Below, piece by piece: positions 31,900-43,963 of a DNA stretch of 64,000 bases. The stretch lies in contig OX457053.1 in the NCBI GenBank assembly GCA_949752735.1, positions 8,999,991 through 9,063,990 on the forward strand, read 5' to 3'. The translations under genes and the position numbers were made by a program. This stretch comes from Lumbricus terrestris. Taxonomy: Eukaryota > Annelida > Clitellata > Crassiclitellata > Lumbricidae. The notes below the pieces were generated by a model. That model was not told the origin of the DNA. It was given only the letters and a program-made list of their open reading frames with translations, and did not search any database. Position 1 is the stretch's first letter, and the number at the start of each line of letters is the position of its first letter.

Positions 31900-32440
31900 G
31901 ATCAAAATGATCATAGAAAAGGAACGACGAAAGAACAAGAAAATTACAAGATCTACAACTGCTTCGTCGACTTCAAGAAGGCGTTTGACAGTGTGGACCA
32001 GAATGTGAAATGGACAATCGTATGGGATCGATAACAAACTGTTCCAGCTGCTTCGAGATATAAACGGCACATCACAGGCGGCAGTCAGGACATGTGGGGA
32101 GTTGGGGCCGTGGTTTAGAACCAACAGGGGCATGAGACAAGGTGACCCAGTATCACCTACGGTCTTAATAACAGACTTGGAACGTGCAATAGACAAGGTC
32201 AAGAGCAAGGGAGAATGAGTTTCGGTTCAGGGGATGCGCATAAGCAACCTACACTTTGCGGATGATGTCGACATCATTGAGGAGGATCCAGCAGAAATGG
32301 AATCTACAACTAAACTACAGAATGAGGAAGGAAAAAAATATGGATTGTTCATGAACTTTGAAAAGACAAAAACGATGGTACTTGGCGATAAAGACATCAC
32401 GCAGCCGGAAAATTGGTGGAAGGAATACACCCGGAGAACG
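31900..32440 (+). pseudogene. RTE-like reverse transcriptase relic
   Basis: Fragments in different frames read VDFKKAFDSVDQ (about 31967), MRQGDPVSPT (about 32134) and ISNLHFADDVDIIEEDP...GLFMNFEKTKTMVLG (32240-32395). These are successive RT motifs of an RTE/BovB-type or related LINE. Frameshifts and stops separate them, so it is inactive. Confidence 0.75.
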
Positions 32441-32489
32441 TAGAGAGATTTAGGCCTACTTACCTTGGAAGCAATAATTTATGACATAA

Positions 32490-32657
32490 AAATTATGACA
32501 CCAAAATTTCCTGACGACCTTTTTTTAGTCATCCGGTCGAAATTCGTGGAAATATTTCAGTTTTGTATTTGAAAAAACCCGGATGGCCTTTTTAGGGGGC
32601 TTAGTCTACGGGTTGCCTTTTATAGGGGGCTTAGCCCCCCCCCCTAGCGCACCACTG
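32490..32657. mobile_element. hAT-like element fragment (right half)
   Basis: CTGACGACCTTTTTTTAGTC, the GGATGGCCTTTTTAGGGGGC block and the right TIR CCCCTAGCGCACCACTG. The left TIR is missing. Confidence 0.65.
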
Positions 32658-32799
32658 GACTGATCAGTGTCTATAGGCTAACTGCGACTTGTCGCAATGC
32701 AACGACAAATCGACAGACAATAGCACCAAACCGTTCTGGTGCAATAAATCCAGGTTTCGCCTTCCTGTAAGCTCTATTCTAGGCTCCATCATGAACACT

Positions 32800-33060
32800 T
32801 AAAGGAGGTAACCGCAAGTTATTAACGGCCCGTATCGCGTTAATCATGACGTACGCTTTACAACGGACCTTCGAACTACCAGCGCCGTACAACGACGTTA
32901 ATTGCATAGCAGCCATCATATCAACCATTAAGTGCGGGGTTAATTGCACCGTGACTCTACCGCGCATATATACTCTCCGATACTCGTCAACAGCGGATAT
33001 TCAACGCGAAGTATACATCAACAAGAGCCGCCGCTGTCGGTAGTGATCGTTCGTCTTCAA
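32800..33060. other. CpG-containing unique block
   Basis: Less AT-rich than its neighbours, with repeated GTTAAT motifs (GTTAATTGCA at 32898 and 32939) and an inverted pair ATTAACG/CGTTAAT (32822-32844). No coding evidence; a regulatory element is possible but not shown. Confidence 0.25.
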
Positions 33061-33591
33061 GTGACACAAACGAAGATGGGATGTCATTGATGACGTCACG
33101 CGCCGACAATTAACGACATCTATTGAGAAATGTTTAAGCTCTTAACTATCAACTCGAGACACTAGCGAAAACAATACCAATGCCAACTCAAAGCCTGGAT
33201 CTAATGTGGTAGCAGGTTTATTGTGTCTGACGAAATATAAAATACATAATTCAAGCTGGAAATAACTACATTGACAAATGCTACCAAATAATGTAGGCCT
33301 ACGCAAACATTTCAGAATACAAAAAACCCGACAACGCGCATCAGTCAATTGAGGCAAGTGCTTACTTAATAAAACAAATAAATGTACACACATAATAATA
33401 TTGGGCTTAATTCTGCTTAACAAACTGCGTCTGTCTAGGCTGTTCTGGGATGGTATGAATTGTTAGCAAAATCATTTTCTTAGCATTGATGAAACTATGC
33501 ATTTTGTAACGATAAGGATCTATGGATCAGATGTGACTAGATTTCATATGGCAGTAAAGCAATTTCAAGATCACCAATATACGGGAGCTTG

Positions 33592-33880
33592 CACATTGGG
33601 GCAAAAGGGCATTAACCCCTTCAGGAAAAATTGCACCTATTTTTTACCAGTAATTTTTGGGGTTTAAAAAAATTTCTTTGCACTATAAATGATACTAATA
33701 TTATACACAAAGGTAGACTGAGAAATTTACATTTTAGAAACCACTATTAAAATTATCCATGTTCTTAATCTCCTGCTTTGCATTTTTCAATCCATTGCTA
33801 AAAAAGTTAACTGTGACAATGCGTCTCGCCCCACCCCCAGGAAACAATTCTGCGGGCGCCCATGCCCCAATCTGTTCTCT
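33592..33880. mobile_element. MITE-like relic
   Basis: Inverted ends ATTGGGGCA (about 33595) and TGCCCCAAT (about 33872), with GGGCGCCCATG near the right end like the element at 6282. No confirmed TSD. Lies just beyond the BBS12 stop codon. Confidence 0.4.
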
Positions 33881-33991
33881 CATCACCTGACACTGTACAG
33901 TCGATGTACTCCTGTCATAGCTGATGTCACAAGGGTGCGCTACTGAATTGAAAGGGTGCGCAACTGAAGGGGTGCATTACTGAAACACAAT

Positions 33992-34272
33992 TCAGAGGTA
34001 ACCAATAATCAAGTCTTGCGATGGCTTTGGTGTCTTGGCAACTATTTCCATGTCGCAGCGAAGCAGAAGGGTAACAAGACAGGAAGCAGTTCTCCAGGTC
34101 TCTAATTTAGATTCACAGTCATCATAGACCATCTGAGACAATAGCACAGTGGCATTGTTATCAATGTTATTCTGGACAACATCGACAAAACGGCAAAAAC
34201 CCCGAGCCAGGGCCCGATAAACGGTGGCCGTAACAAGATTCGTTTCGCTGGAACAAACCTTTTGAAGGTCGT
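33992..34272 (-). CDS. BBS12: BBS12 coding exon 11 (terminal)
   Basis: 281 nt from acceptor TTTCAG|ACGACC to TGA at 33992-33994. Encodes the C-terminal equatorial-like segment with MVYDDCESKLETWRTASCLV and ends ...LIIGYL, matching the vertebrate C-terminus. Confidence 0.9.
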
Positions 34273-37200
34273 CTGAAAGAAATCATCATATCTTGAGTTC
34301 CTTAAACTTCCTTTATTGGTACAAACTCAAACAACAAAATGCCTAAACATTTACAGACGTACAGACTACAGAGCCAATGGATAAAAAGTGAATCGTGGGT
34401 GTGTGTATTGAGGGACCTGGTCACTTTTTATAGTCTTTAATATCCACTTCACTAGTATTTACAAATTTAACTACCATTTTAATAGTAGTTATTATTTAAT
34501 TATCAATTCAATAGCATTTACTATTCAAGTAACATTTCATAAGTATCTATTATAATTATTTAACTAACCATCTCAGCAGTATTTACTATATTCAACATTA
34601 CCCAACATTGCAGCTAATTATATTAACAGAGAAAGCGATCATGATAACCGGTCGGGAGCGCTTCTGAGGAGTTCTCTTGAAGTGGCGCTATATAAATGTA
34701 CAATTACAATTAACAACGATCAATACATCACTCATTAAGCAAATGATTAATTTTCACACCTATTTAAGCAGATAACAGTTGTTTCTCACTCACCCCAGGT
34801 CCAAGCATCCATAAAAAAGTGGAGGAAAGTCAACGGCCCACACAGCCATAAGACATTGCTAAACTCTTCAAACTACTATTGAGCATTGAGCTGCTCCCAT
34901 CAAGACTTTCCAACACACTAAAAATTCAAAACAACTAACAAACAAAAAAGACTTTCCGAAACTAACAGAATACAATATTTGAGAGCAGAGGGAGTATTAT
35001 TCACCTGCCGACTGTTCCAGAAAGAGCGCGCAGACCCTCTCCGTTGATCCACCTCCAACGAGAACCTTTCGACTTCTAAGGGAGCTAGATAAACGATGAA
35101 CGCAGTGAAGCAGCTGTTCCTCTTTAACGTGCGTTACAGATTCGACAGGATGACAGATAACGGCTGTCTACAAATCCATAAAACAACAGAAACTTGATTT
35201 AACATACTTCATCGTATAAATAAGAATTCAGAATTAAAAGAGGTCAAGTGCAAGGATACATAGTTTACTTCTGCTTTCATATACATTTCCATGTAAGTAC
35301 GTTGGGGTGGGTGGTGAAGCTGTAGACGGGAGCGCTTCAGAGTAGCAATCTTCAATGGGCGCTATAACAAATATACATACGTATATGTGCATGTGTGTAT
35401 GTATGTATGTATGTGCGCATGTATGTAGGTATGTATGTACGCATACATGTATGTGCGCATGTGTGTGTGTATGTATGTATGTATGTGTCCTGTATGTGTG
35501 CATGTGTGCATGTATGTAAGTGTGTATGTATGCATATTATAACTTTGTATGTGTATCTACAGCTGGCTAATTACATGGCACCCTTTAAGAAATTCACAGT
35601 ATATTAAAAGTATAGCCAATAGCTTTGAATAGGTGCTGTCTAGGAGAGCGTGATGAAATGAGTTTGACTGCTACTTCTCTCTTACCTGAACATGTAAAGA
35701 TGATGACGGAACATTGACCGTCACATAGCTGAAACGCTTCATGGACTCGCGCTTTTTCACCCACTCACACATCCAAAGCTGCAGTTCGACTCCCTGAGCA
35801 ACACAACACTAAAACAGAGCAAAACACAGCACAGCACCCTGCAATTCACAGAAAAATGCTTAACAAAAACAACAATAGCCTTTTCTTACATAGTAACAAA
35901 CGTCTACGTAGTTTTGTAAATGCAGCATGCTCTTTTAAACAGGTCCTGGACTCTTGAATTCTAGGCAAGTGGAGCGCAGTGGTGTAGGGTATGATAAGCG
36001 CTTTGGAGCCGGAAACTTGTATGTTCGAATCCACCTCAAGCTGCCGCATAGGGACCTGAGCAAGTCCTTCACTCACAATTGCTCAAGTGCTTTAGCGTGA
36101 AACTCCGATTCAGAGTCCGCGCTATAGTCGGCAGCACCTCTTAGTATAAAATCTTGAATGGGTGCGATAACAAGTGCTCATAGGTACATATCAATGCGTA
36201 CATGTTTGTGTGTTTGCGCTAGATCACAAAACCAGACTGGGATCCATTCTCACCTCCGTACAATCACTGATGTAGAGATTAAGTGGGGCATTTGTACAGA
36301 GGCCAATGGCAGAAAGCGTCCTGTATGACACCCCTTCGAAAACAACGACATTCCGATGAAGGCATCTGTAGAGTAAGTTCTCATCCACCGTACCCTTCAC
36401 GAAGAGAACTCGTACATCCAACTGAAAGCAAACATATCATGGATGATAAAAGACGTAATGTAGAGCAAGTCACCAACCAAATATTTACACATGGGAGACT
36501 GCAGAAATTTTACGAGGAGAGGTAAAACACAATGTTCATGGTTAGAGGAAATCATGAACATTGGTATTTTTCATAGCAGTTTCTAAAAGTAAATTTCTCA
36601 GTTTCACTTTGTCATTAGAATCATTAGAATAATTAGAATCGCTAGAATCTTTAGAATAATTAGAATATCGTTAGAATCGTTAGAATCACTAGTATCATTA
36701 GAATCGTTAGTATCGTTAGAATCATTAGAATCATTAGAATCATTAGTGTGAAGAATTTATTAGAACGAAAAAGTAGTAGATCATAAATAAATGTAAATTA
36801 TTCCGGGAGGTGGGGGGAAGTGCCCCTCTTGCTCCTATGTGCTAGCACCCATACATTTATGTAACTAATTCATCGGCCTCATGTTGGCGTTCATGCAGTA
36901 CATGACAAAGACTTTAAGCGTTGCAGACCATTTTCTTTCATCATCATCTTTAAAATGTTCAATTTTCAATTTCATACTGAAATAAATTGGCAGCACCTGT
37001 TTCACATCCATCAATGGCATTCATCTGCTATGTTACCAAGTCAATGATATGAATATCACCTTGGTGAAACAGATACCTTATTCATTCATTCATTCATTCA
37101 TTCATTCGTTATATGCATTTATATAACGCCTCTTCAAGGGGACTACTCAGAGGCGCTCCCAACCTCAGCACGGCCAAATAAAACTGTTTTTAGATGAAAG

Positions 37201-40200
37201 AGAAAAGCCCGAGAAGAAATTTTTACAAAGAGAGCGGAGGGTCAGAGGAAGGCCATTCCAGGTTGAGGGACCTACCACCGAGAAAGCACGGTTCTGCATA
37301 GTGGAAGCACGAGCAAAAGGGACTGATTACTGGTATTGTTAAGGCGTTTGTACATAATGACCCTTTAAGGTAATCTACTCATCAAACAGCATCACTGCAT
37401 GATCCTCTAAGCTTACCCGTTCAATTGTTTTCATCACCTCATTCATCCAGATCTCACTTCTGCTCTCCGTCTCTGAAACCATTTTGCGAACGTGCGTGAC
37501 CTTGGTGACCTTTCTGTAACCCTGGTGACAGAAGGTCGTTGTCAGATCGCCGTTTATCAACTGCAACACACAACATGTACTTTGTAACGCAATCACGTGC
37601 ACAAATTTAGGCAGCAACATTTAATTAACGTTATTTTGGGGTGTGTGCGATAGTGCAGCGGTCAGTGTGCTGGTCTGTCAATATTGAAAGGCCAGGGTTC
37701 AAATCATCGCAAGGAACATGGTTCGAGGTTCCTGGTCTATGTACATCACCTTGACAACCAAGGCCGTAGCCAGGATTTTATTTTGGGGGTGTTTCACCAA
37801 TTTCCCTTCCAAAAAACTACAGTTTCCATTTTGGGGGTGTTTTCATGGTTTTATTTCATGGTTTTTACGTCATATGCTCGTAAATGCATTTTATTATTTT
37901 TCACATTTTCCATTTCAGGGGGTGTTCAAACACCCAAAACACCACCTAGCTATGGCCCTGTTGACAACTCATCTATAACCAGAATGTATGTATGAGCACT
38001 TGTTATAGCACCCCTTCATGATTTCTACTCAGAGGCACTCCCGACTACAGCGCAGTCACTGAATAGGAGTTTGACGCCGAAGCGCATGGGCAATTGCGAG
38101 CGGACTTGCTCAGGGTCCCTATGCAGGGGCTTGAGGTGGATTCAAACCCACAACCTTGTATCATTGTTTTATTAATAATAATATAATAAAATGACTATAT
38201 TATATTGGGCTGCATTTGTGCGTTACTAATTACAACACACATCACAAAGATGATGCATTAGGGATCTGGTCGCTGATGAATTGTAAATCAATACTACTTT
38301 ATTACCAGTGCACGCCTCGGTCTTTTTGAATCACGTTCTCCAACAATGAGTGGAATCTGATCGACAGTAGTTGGAATGAGGATCCCATCTACAATGCACG
38401 TCCTGTCGTCTGCGATGCCATCCAAGCAGCAGGTGTGAATGAGGTCACGATCCAATCTGAAAATCCAATCAGTAATCCATAATCACAATCAATCAATCGA
38501 TCGATTCAAATTTATATAGCACTCCATCAAGATCACTTCTCAGAGGCACTCATGGTACAGATAAAACAAAAAGACTTCCATGGTTGGGCAAACTGAGACT
38601 GGATTGGGAATGTCGTGTAGTCAAAAGAAACCGGAACTTTGCCTTTAGAGTTCTTTTCAAACATATTAAAGTATAGTCTAACTATCGATTTAATTCAATT
38701 CCAATAACTGATTGCTTCCCATAATATTATTATTTCAATGTAATTTTTGTTTGTTTCTAATATATACCAGGTTGCTGTTTGTCAACCTGTTTTACACGAA
38801 TATATATAAAAGAAGCTCATTCCAGGTTGTTGAATCAGCCACAGAAAAAGTGCTCTGCATTGTCACAGAGTGGGCAAAAGGGAACATTAAGTCAATGTGG
38901 ATAACGGTGCACAGCGCACAGAGGCCTGTAAAAGTGGAAAGGGTGCGGCTAAGCTATAGATATCATACGGAATTATGGGAAAATGACAGCTTTTTATGCA
39001 AAAAATACTAGTTCTCTGCAGTAAAATCTTCTAGTCACAAAGAGAATATAATCTGAAAAATGAAAACACAGGTTTAATTACAAATCATTACAAAATCATT
39101 ACAAGAACCACAGAAACCAGCTTCCAGTACTCATGGAAAGACAGTACATAAATGTTGATCTGCAGTGTGCTGCTTATGTAAGGTTAAAAACCAGATACTG
39201 GCAAACTACAGCAAGACTGTTGTTTACTGATAAGAAAATACTACTCACAATCACTAGAAAACACCAATTACTAATCACAGCTATATACAGGGATTCCAAA
39301 GACATACTCATGTCATACTGTCTCCACAGAGAGTATAACATAGATCTTTTGGAAAACACTGCAATCATTAATAAAATGATAGTCTCGTATAACAAAGATC
39401 TTTTGGAAAACACTGCAATCATTAATAAAATGATAGTTTCGTAAAACATACAGAAGACCAAGTTGATTAAATGACCAAAAGTTGTTTGCACCTGGCTGAT
39501 ATATCGTCCTTCAGCTGCTGAGCAGCCATTTTGACGACTAATTTCATCATGTCATCGGCACCGTGACTTAACTTCGATCCAAGAATTGAGAGTCTTTGCT
39601 CAAAAATGGTTTTACTTGTGTCGTCAGAAAATTTTGCTTTGCTCATTCTAAGATCACAGTCATTAGATCTGATGCAGTCTTTATCGGCCATATTTAGGTC
39701 TTTGCTGTCGAAAGCCTTGAGATGATGACCTACTGCAGAATTTGCATGCACACCTGGAGTATGATCAGAAATTAAGTAACACTGCAATCCACCAACTGAG
39801 TTTTGTTTACATTCAGTTACGTGAAGCTCTCTACTTTCTTCGGGCCTCGAAATCGCTAAGGAATGCCGACTGTATCTGTTACTAAAATTAAACGACGAAG
39901 TGAAAAGTGATTGATTTTCTGCCAAGGCAGGAGGGCAATTCGGTGCTTTTGAGGCAAGTGACGAAATGAGGCAATCTGGTTCAACTAAGATACATGTATC
40001 ATTCGTGTAATGGCAATCTGGACTATCCACGGTGAGAACACAGTTTGAACGTATATGCTTTGCTTTTTCAAATACAGTACACGACGAAGGTTCAATAACT
40101 TTTTCAACTTCTTCGACTAAATCACAATGTCTTTTTGGAAACTTTGCCGTAGTTTCACACGCAAAGTCTTTGGTACCATCCAAATTCTTCTGATACTTCA

Positions 40201-43200
40201 GTACATTTCGACCATCCAATAAGTCCTCAGTTTTGTCTATGCCCAATAGATGGAAGTCACCACATGAGGCTAAGTTTCCAGTGGTGTTACCACATTTACT
40301 AGAGAATTCACGAGCCAATTCAGAATTTGAACGAACCGTTTTACGAAGCATCTCACAACGTAAGCCATCGTTCTTCGGCAATACTAAATTCGTGGAGTTG
40401 TTCTGATTGGAAATATCACTGCTACACTTTCCTTCAGAACAATTCAGAGTCTGTGAGGCTTGACGCGAATCACTGATGGTTGTTAACTCTCTTAAACCAA
40501 AAACAGAGTCCGAGAAACAGTCTTCGAATTCATCTTCAATTTCCAAACGCTGAACACGACTTGAGCTGTTTGGATCTGAACAACAGAGACGAGTGTTGTT
40601 GTCTTTTTCGGTGCAAAAATCTGAATCATTTAGACGTTTACGATCCTGAGAAGCTACGTGAGCACGATATACGGCAACGTTCGAGTCGCCAAGTTCATTG
40701 AAGACGGTCTTTTCAGAATCACAGTCATCCAGTAAATGTCGATCTCTTGATTCTTCATCAAAAAACCAACCAACATCTTCGTCCTCTGCCAAAGGCTGCC
40801 TCCCCATCGTGTGCGAGCCGAATTTTTCGACACACCCAACTGAATTTGATGGGATGGAAGTAACTTCGTTTTCGGGACAGACCGAAATGTCTTCATGGTC
40901 ATCTTCAAAAGCTGATGAAAAACCGTAAGATGCATCTTCGGTAGAGGTCACCCTGAGGTCATCATTCAGATGGAGAACGCTCGTGGAATGCAGGAGGTGG
41001 TCAACCGACGCCTCCAGACCCCTATCGAACAATCTGCTGATGACTCCAATGCTTAGTCCCTGAAACAGGAAAAATGCATCAATGTTAGAAATCAAACAGA
41101 ACATGAAGAATGCGAGTGACTGACAAATAGAAAATGTAAATCAAATTGCAACAAAATATTTCTTATAGATGGCACTGCCGTAATGATGTACAATATCATG
41201 GATATACATCAATATACATGGATCCTGGAAGCCATGTAATGGCCCTAATCCTCAACAACGATTAGACAAATCATTCTGTCACTGTCCTTAAAGCATGGCT
41301 TCAGTAATGCCCGGCAAACACTGTAATTCATTCATTCATTCACTTTAAGAATCTGTATAGCGTCCCTTCAAGAAGCCCAAACTGAGGCGCTCCAAGTTCA
41401 ACCACAATGATACAAAAATGTTTTAAGGAGCTTGTAAAACGCTGATGAGACTTAATCCTAGGTAACAGGTAACAGTCTACAATGGGAGACTATTCCAGAC
41501 AGATGGACCTACAACTGAGAAAGCATGACGCTGACAGGTTGAGGTTCCAACACAAGGGACGAACAATAATAATAATAATAATATCTTTTCTTTAATTAAA
41601 CGCCTGCAAGATGCACTGTGCTTTACATTTACAAGTTATGCAGTAATCTTAATTAAACTTAACTACCAACTGAACAGACAGCTTTGTAATTACACGGCGC
41701 TAATAGCAGCCTACAAAGCAAATCCGCCCAACGGGTGCTCGAACTCACTACCTCTCACATTCTATGCCAGAGTGTTATCCATTGCGCTACCGGGTCCCCC
41801 CACGGGAGACAGAGCGAGGTGCTCTGTGCTGGCCAAGACAACAGATACTGGATAGCAGAGCCCACATGCAGATGCCAGAGCATAGAAAAGGAGACAGCTA
41901 ATGACAAGCGTGTAATAGTAACTGTGAAATTAAAGTAGCTCATCATCAAAGTGTTAAAGAAACTGCATCAGGTGAATTGACTTACAAGGTAAACTGACTT
42001 ACAAGGTAAATTGACTTACAAGGTAAATTGACTTACAAGGTGAATTGACTTGCAAAGTAAATTGACTTACAAGGTAAATTGACTTACAAGGTAAATTGAC
42101 TTACAAGGCAAATTGACTTACAAGGTAAATTGACTTATAAGGTAAATTGACTTATAAGGTAAATTGACTTACAAGGTAAATTGACTTACAAGTTCAGTGA
42201 GCTGTTCCATCTCTTGAAACCACAGTCCAGTCATAACGAGCAAAGTCTTGCAGCAGTTTCCATGCGCTGAGTGATGAGACTGGACAACGCTGTTTATGAC
42301 GTTATAAATGGGATGCTGAAACATGCATTCATCATCCGGTTTACGATATTAGAAGCAAGGTTCTGAACAAGATGGGCATAGTAGTAATAATAAAAAAAAT
42401 AAAAATAACAGTAATAACAATGACAATTTCAATGGCACCTAACACAGACAATCACGATTAACAAGGGAGCCTCACATACAACTAACAACAGGAGAGGCCT
42501 TACAAAATAAATAAGTCTTGTGTCCTGGTTTGAAGGCGTCAACTGAGTTCCAGCATCTGGGACCGGCCACTGAGAAAGTGTGGTCACTGAAGCTGGTTAA
42601 GCAAGAATAGTTATGATGCTGTTTCTAACCAAGGAAATGTACCGGGAATGGTAACGGGAATAGCAAATTTATATAGAGCCGCTTAAAAAAACACAAGACA
42701 AAAGAAAAAACTGGGCCAGTAATGAAGCTGTCTTGTGATTCTACTTAGAAATCACGATGTAACTGTGAAATCAAAATGTCTGAAGCGTTACTCTAAGCCT
42801 AAGTGCAAAGCACAAGCCTCTTCATCAGTGCTGCGTTAAGTCAAAGGGTTGTCCAGAGGTGGTTTAGGGAAATAATATTGTATAAACAAAGGGTCAAAAA
42901 TATCCACATAAATGGAATACAACCTCAATATCAAGATTTCGAAGTAGGTGAGCTGAACACTGAAACATATCTGAATGGATTCCATCCTCCGCAACCACAC
43001 ATTTCAAGCTGAAACATAATTAAAAATAAATCACGTCAATACAGATGACGATGTACAGATGATGTAACGGTAATTGCATTTTCAGCTTCCAACTAATTAA
43101 ACACAGCTTAAGAAAAAAACTAACAATCAATGAACTAACTAACAGCACTGTAGAGAAGTTTTTTCTTGAAGTGAGGCTTCATAGATGTTAAATTAAAAGT

Positions 43201-43929
43201 ACAATTACATGAACAACAAGCAATAAATAATGGCTAATTGATTCCTGATAATGCTGGAAAAGCAATTCTTAAGGTGACTCTGAAAAGCATCAGCACGTCT
43301 TAAGTGCTAATCATTTCACTACCATAATGTCAGTTTAAGAGGGTAGGTTACAGTCCTCCCCTCGCCGCCTACTAACACCACCAGTGTACAATCAGTATAC
43401 TCGTTTTGCAGATATTAGGGAGCACAATAGTGCATAATATCTGTCTGCACTGATAGGAATTTGAACCTTCAAAATGTCGTTGGGATTCTCACATGCTAAT
43501 CAATATACAACCAGAAACCAATAACTGCAACTGCTCACTTCTAATAATAATCTACGTGAAACAAAATCTCAGGTTCATACCAGTTACTTCTTCCGATCTG
43601 TGATTTAGCCAGCTCAACTGAAAGCAGAACAAGAAAGCATTTTCATTATCAAAGTCAGCTACCAGTGTTCAGACGAACACACATGATCACCATTCAACAG
43701 AACCTAGATGGGGCTCAGCATCGCAAGTGCAGGTGCCTACACAGAAACTGCCTTGGGTGAGGCTTCAACATGGATACCCCATTAGGGCCATTAGTAACCC
43801 GAACAATACCCAACTGGTATCACCAGAACCAGAGACAAATCCAAAATTAACCAGGTTACCCTGTCCTGTACACTGTACAGTGTAAACTCATGTAATGTAA
43901 ATTCACTTGGTGGTGGTGGTGATGGATGA

Positions 43930-43963
<34 letters not shown>

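Noticed and set aside
31900..32440. A functional RT gene
   Set aside because: Motifs lie in different frames, broken by stops; it is a relic.
41720..41805. Possible tRNA gene on the minus strand
   Set aside because: tRNA-like promoter boxes only; consistent with a SINE head inside a BBS12 intron.
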